This document shows, piece after piece, positions 63,735 to 64,000 of a stretch of 64,000 nucleotides of DNA; the first letter of the stretch is position 1, and every line of letters begins with the position of its first letter. Location: the NCBI RefSeq assembly GCF_024171925.1, contig NZ_JAMTCO010000002.1:85986-149985 (forward strand), in the 5' to 3' direction. Source of the DNA: Actinokineospora diospyrosa. Its GTDB lineage: Bacteria; Actinomycetota; Actinomycetes; Mycobacteriales; Pseudonocardiaceae. The position numbers were made by a program, and so were the translations under genes. The notes under the pieces are model-generated. The model was not told the DNA's origin. It worked only from the letters and a program-made list of their open reading frames with translations, and did no database searches.

Positions 63735-64000
63735 GCATCCAACTGACCGGCACTGACCAGCAAGAACGCTGGAACCAAGGGGGATTTGGGGGCATATCGG
63801 GGGAGTAGGTGTCTTCACACCCCCCACGGGGGCCACCCGATGACGCCCCAGCGACGTCGGGCAACTCCGCAAGCCGAACCCGCGTGGCCACCAAGTGAGC
63901 CCGCCAGCCGCTCCGTACGATGCCACGGTGCGGCGCAGGCACGGAGACGACACCCCTGAACCAGTGACCGCGAAAGTGAATGAAAACGGAAGTCCTGGCG

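Overview
The window is high-GC DNA from a filamentous actinomycete. The mix of Mycobacterium-like regulators (a SigC-type ECF factor, LexA, an Acg-type nitroreductase next to a universal stress protein) with NRPS and large secreted proteins fits Pseudonocardiales (Actinokineospora, Saccharothrix or Amycolatopsis relatives). That placement is inference from gene content, not a search result.

Layout. 1-9.9 kb is the end of a siderophore-like NRPS locus: a partial A-T-E subunit, a C-A-T-TE terminal subunit, a Tat/lipoprotein iron-siderophore binding protein, an AsnO/SyrP-like dioxygenase and two FecCD permeases. 10-23.6 kb is housekeeping and accessory metabolism: a DAO-type oxidase, an amidase, two small secreted paralogues, a NarL-type two-component system with a DUF2306 protein, a GNAT enzyme, an MFS carrier coupled to a GH88-like protein, and an acyl-CoA dehydrogenase / CoA-transferase / acyl-CoA ligase trio. 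23.6-28.1 kb holds a cluster A-I metal ABC transporter split by tandem repeats, next to sigC and a zinc-finger membrane protein. 28.2-31.3 kb has lexA immediately downstream of a truncated, frameshifted NACHT gene.

31.3-32.3 kb is a repeat-dense kilobase without a plausible gene. 32.3-39 kb carries a secreted subtilisin, a Sel1 protein with a bacterial amyloid-signalling-like N-terminus, TetR and FBP genes, and a USP/Acg pair. 39.4-55.1 kb is a locus of two 1.85-thousand-residue secreted paralogues whose SGNH hydrolase domain is split by a LamG insertion and has lost its catalytic residues. They flank a PEBP and a Ser/Thr kinase and are followed by an intact SGNH hydrolase. 55.2-57.7 kb is an intact membrane-anchored NACHT NTPase. 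59-62.5 kb is a MarR / MFS / flavin-monooxygenase operon. The end holds debris of an integrative element: a phosphotransferase fragment, a serine-recombinase 3' end and a tRNA T-arm.

The most unusual content is four repeat classes. (i) A ~145-bp palindromic element occurs in two inverted copies with compensatory base changes between arms. (ii) A CTAG-ended terminal-inverted-repeat element occurs in two copies, one of which supplies the stop codons of both flanking genes. (iii) An 88-91-bp composite repeat, five copies, places a perfect DnaA box at a constant distance from a conserved core. (iv) A 19-bp array amplifies the DnaA box of one of those copies. All were read by eye; copy numbers elsewhere in the genome are unknown.
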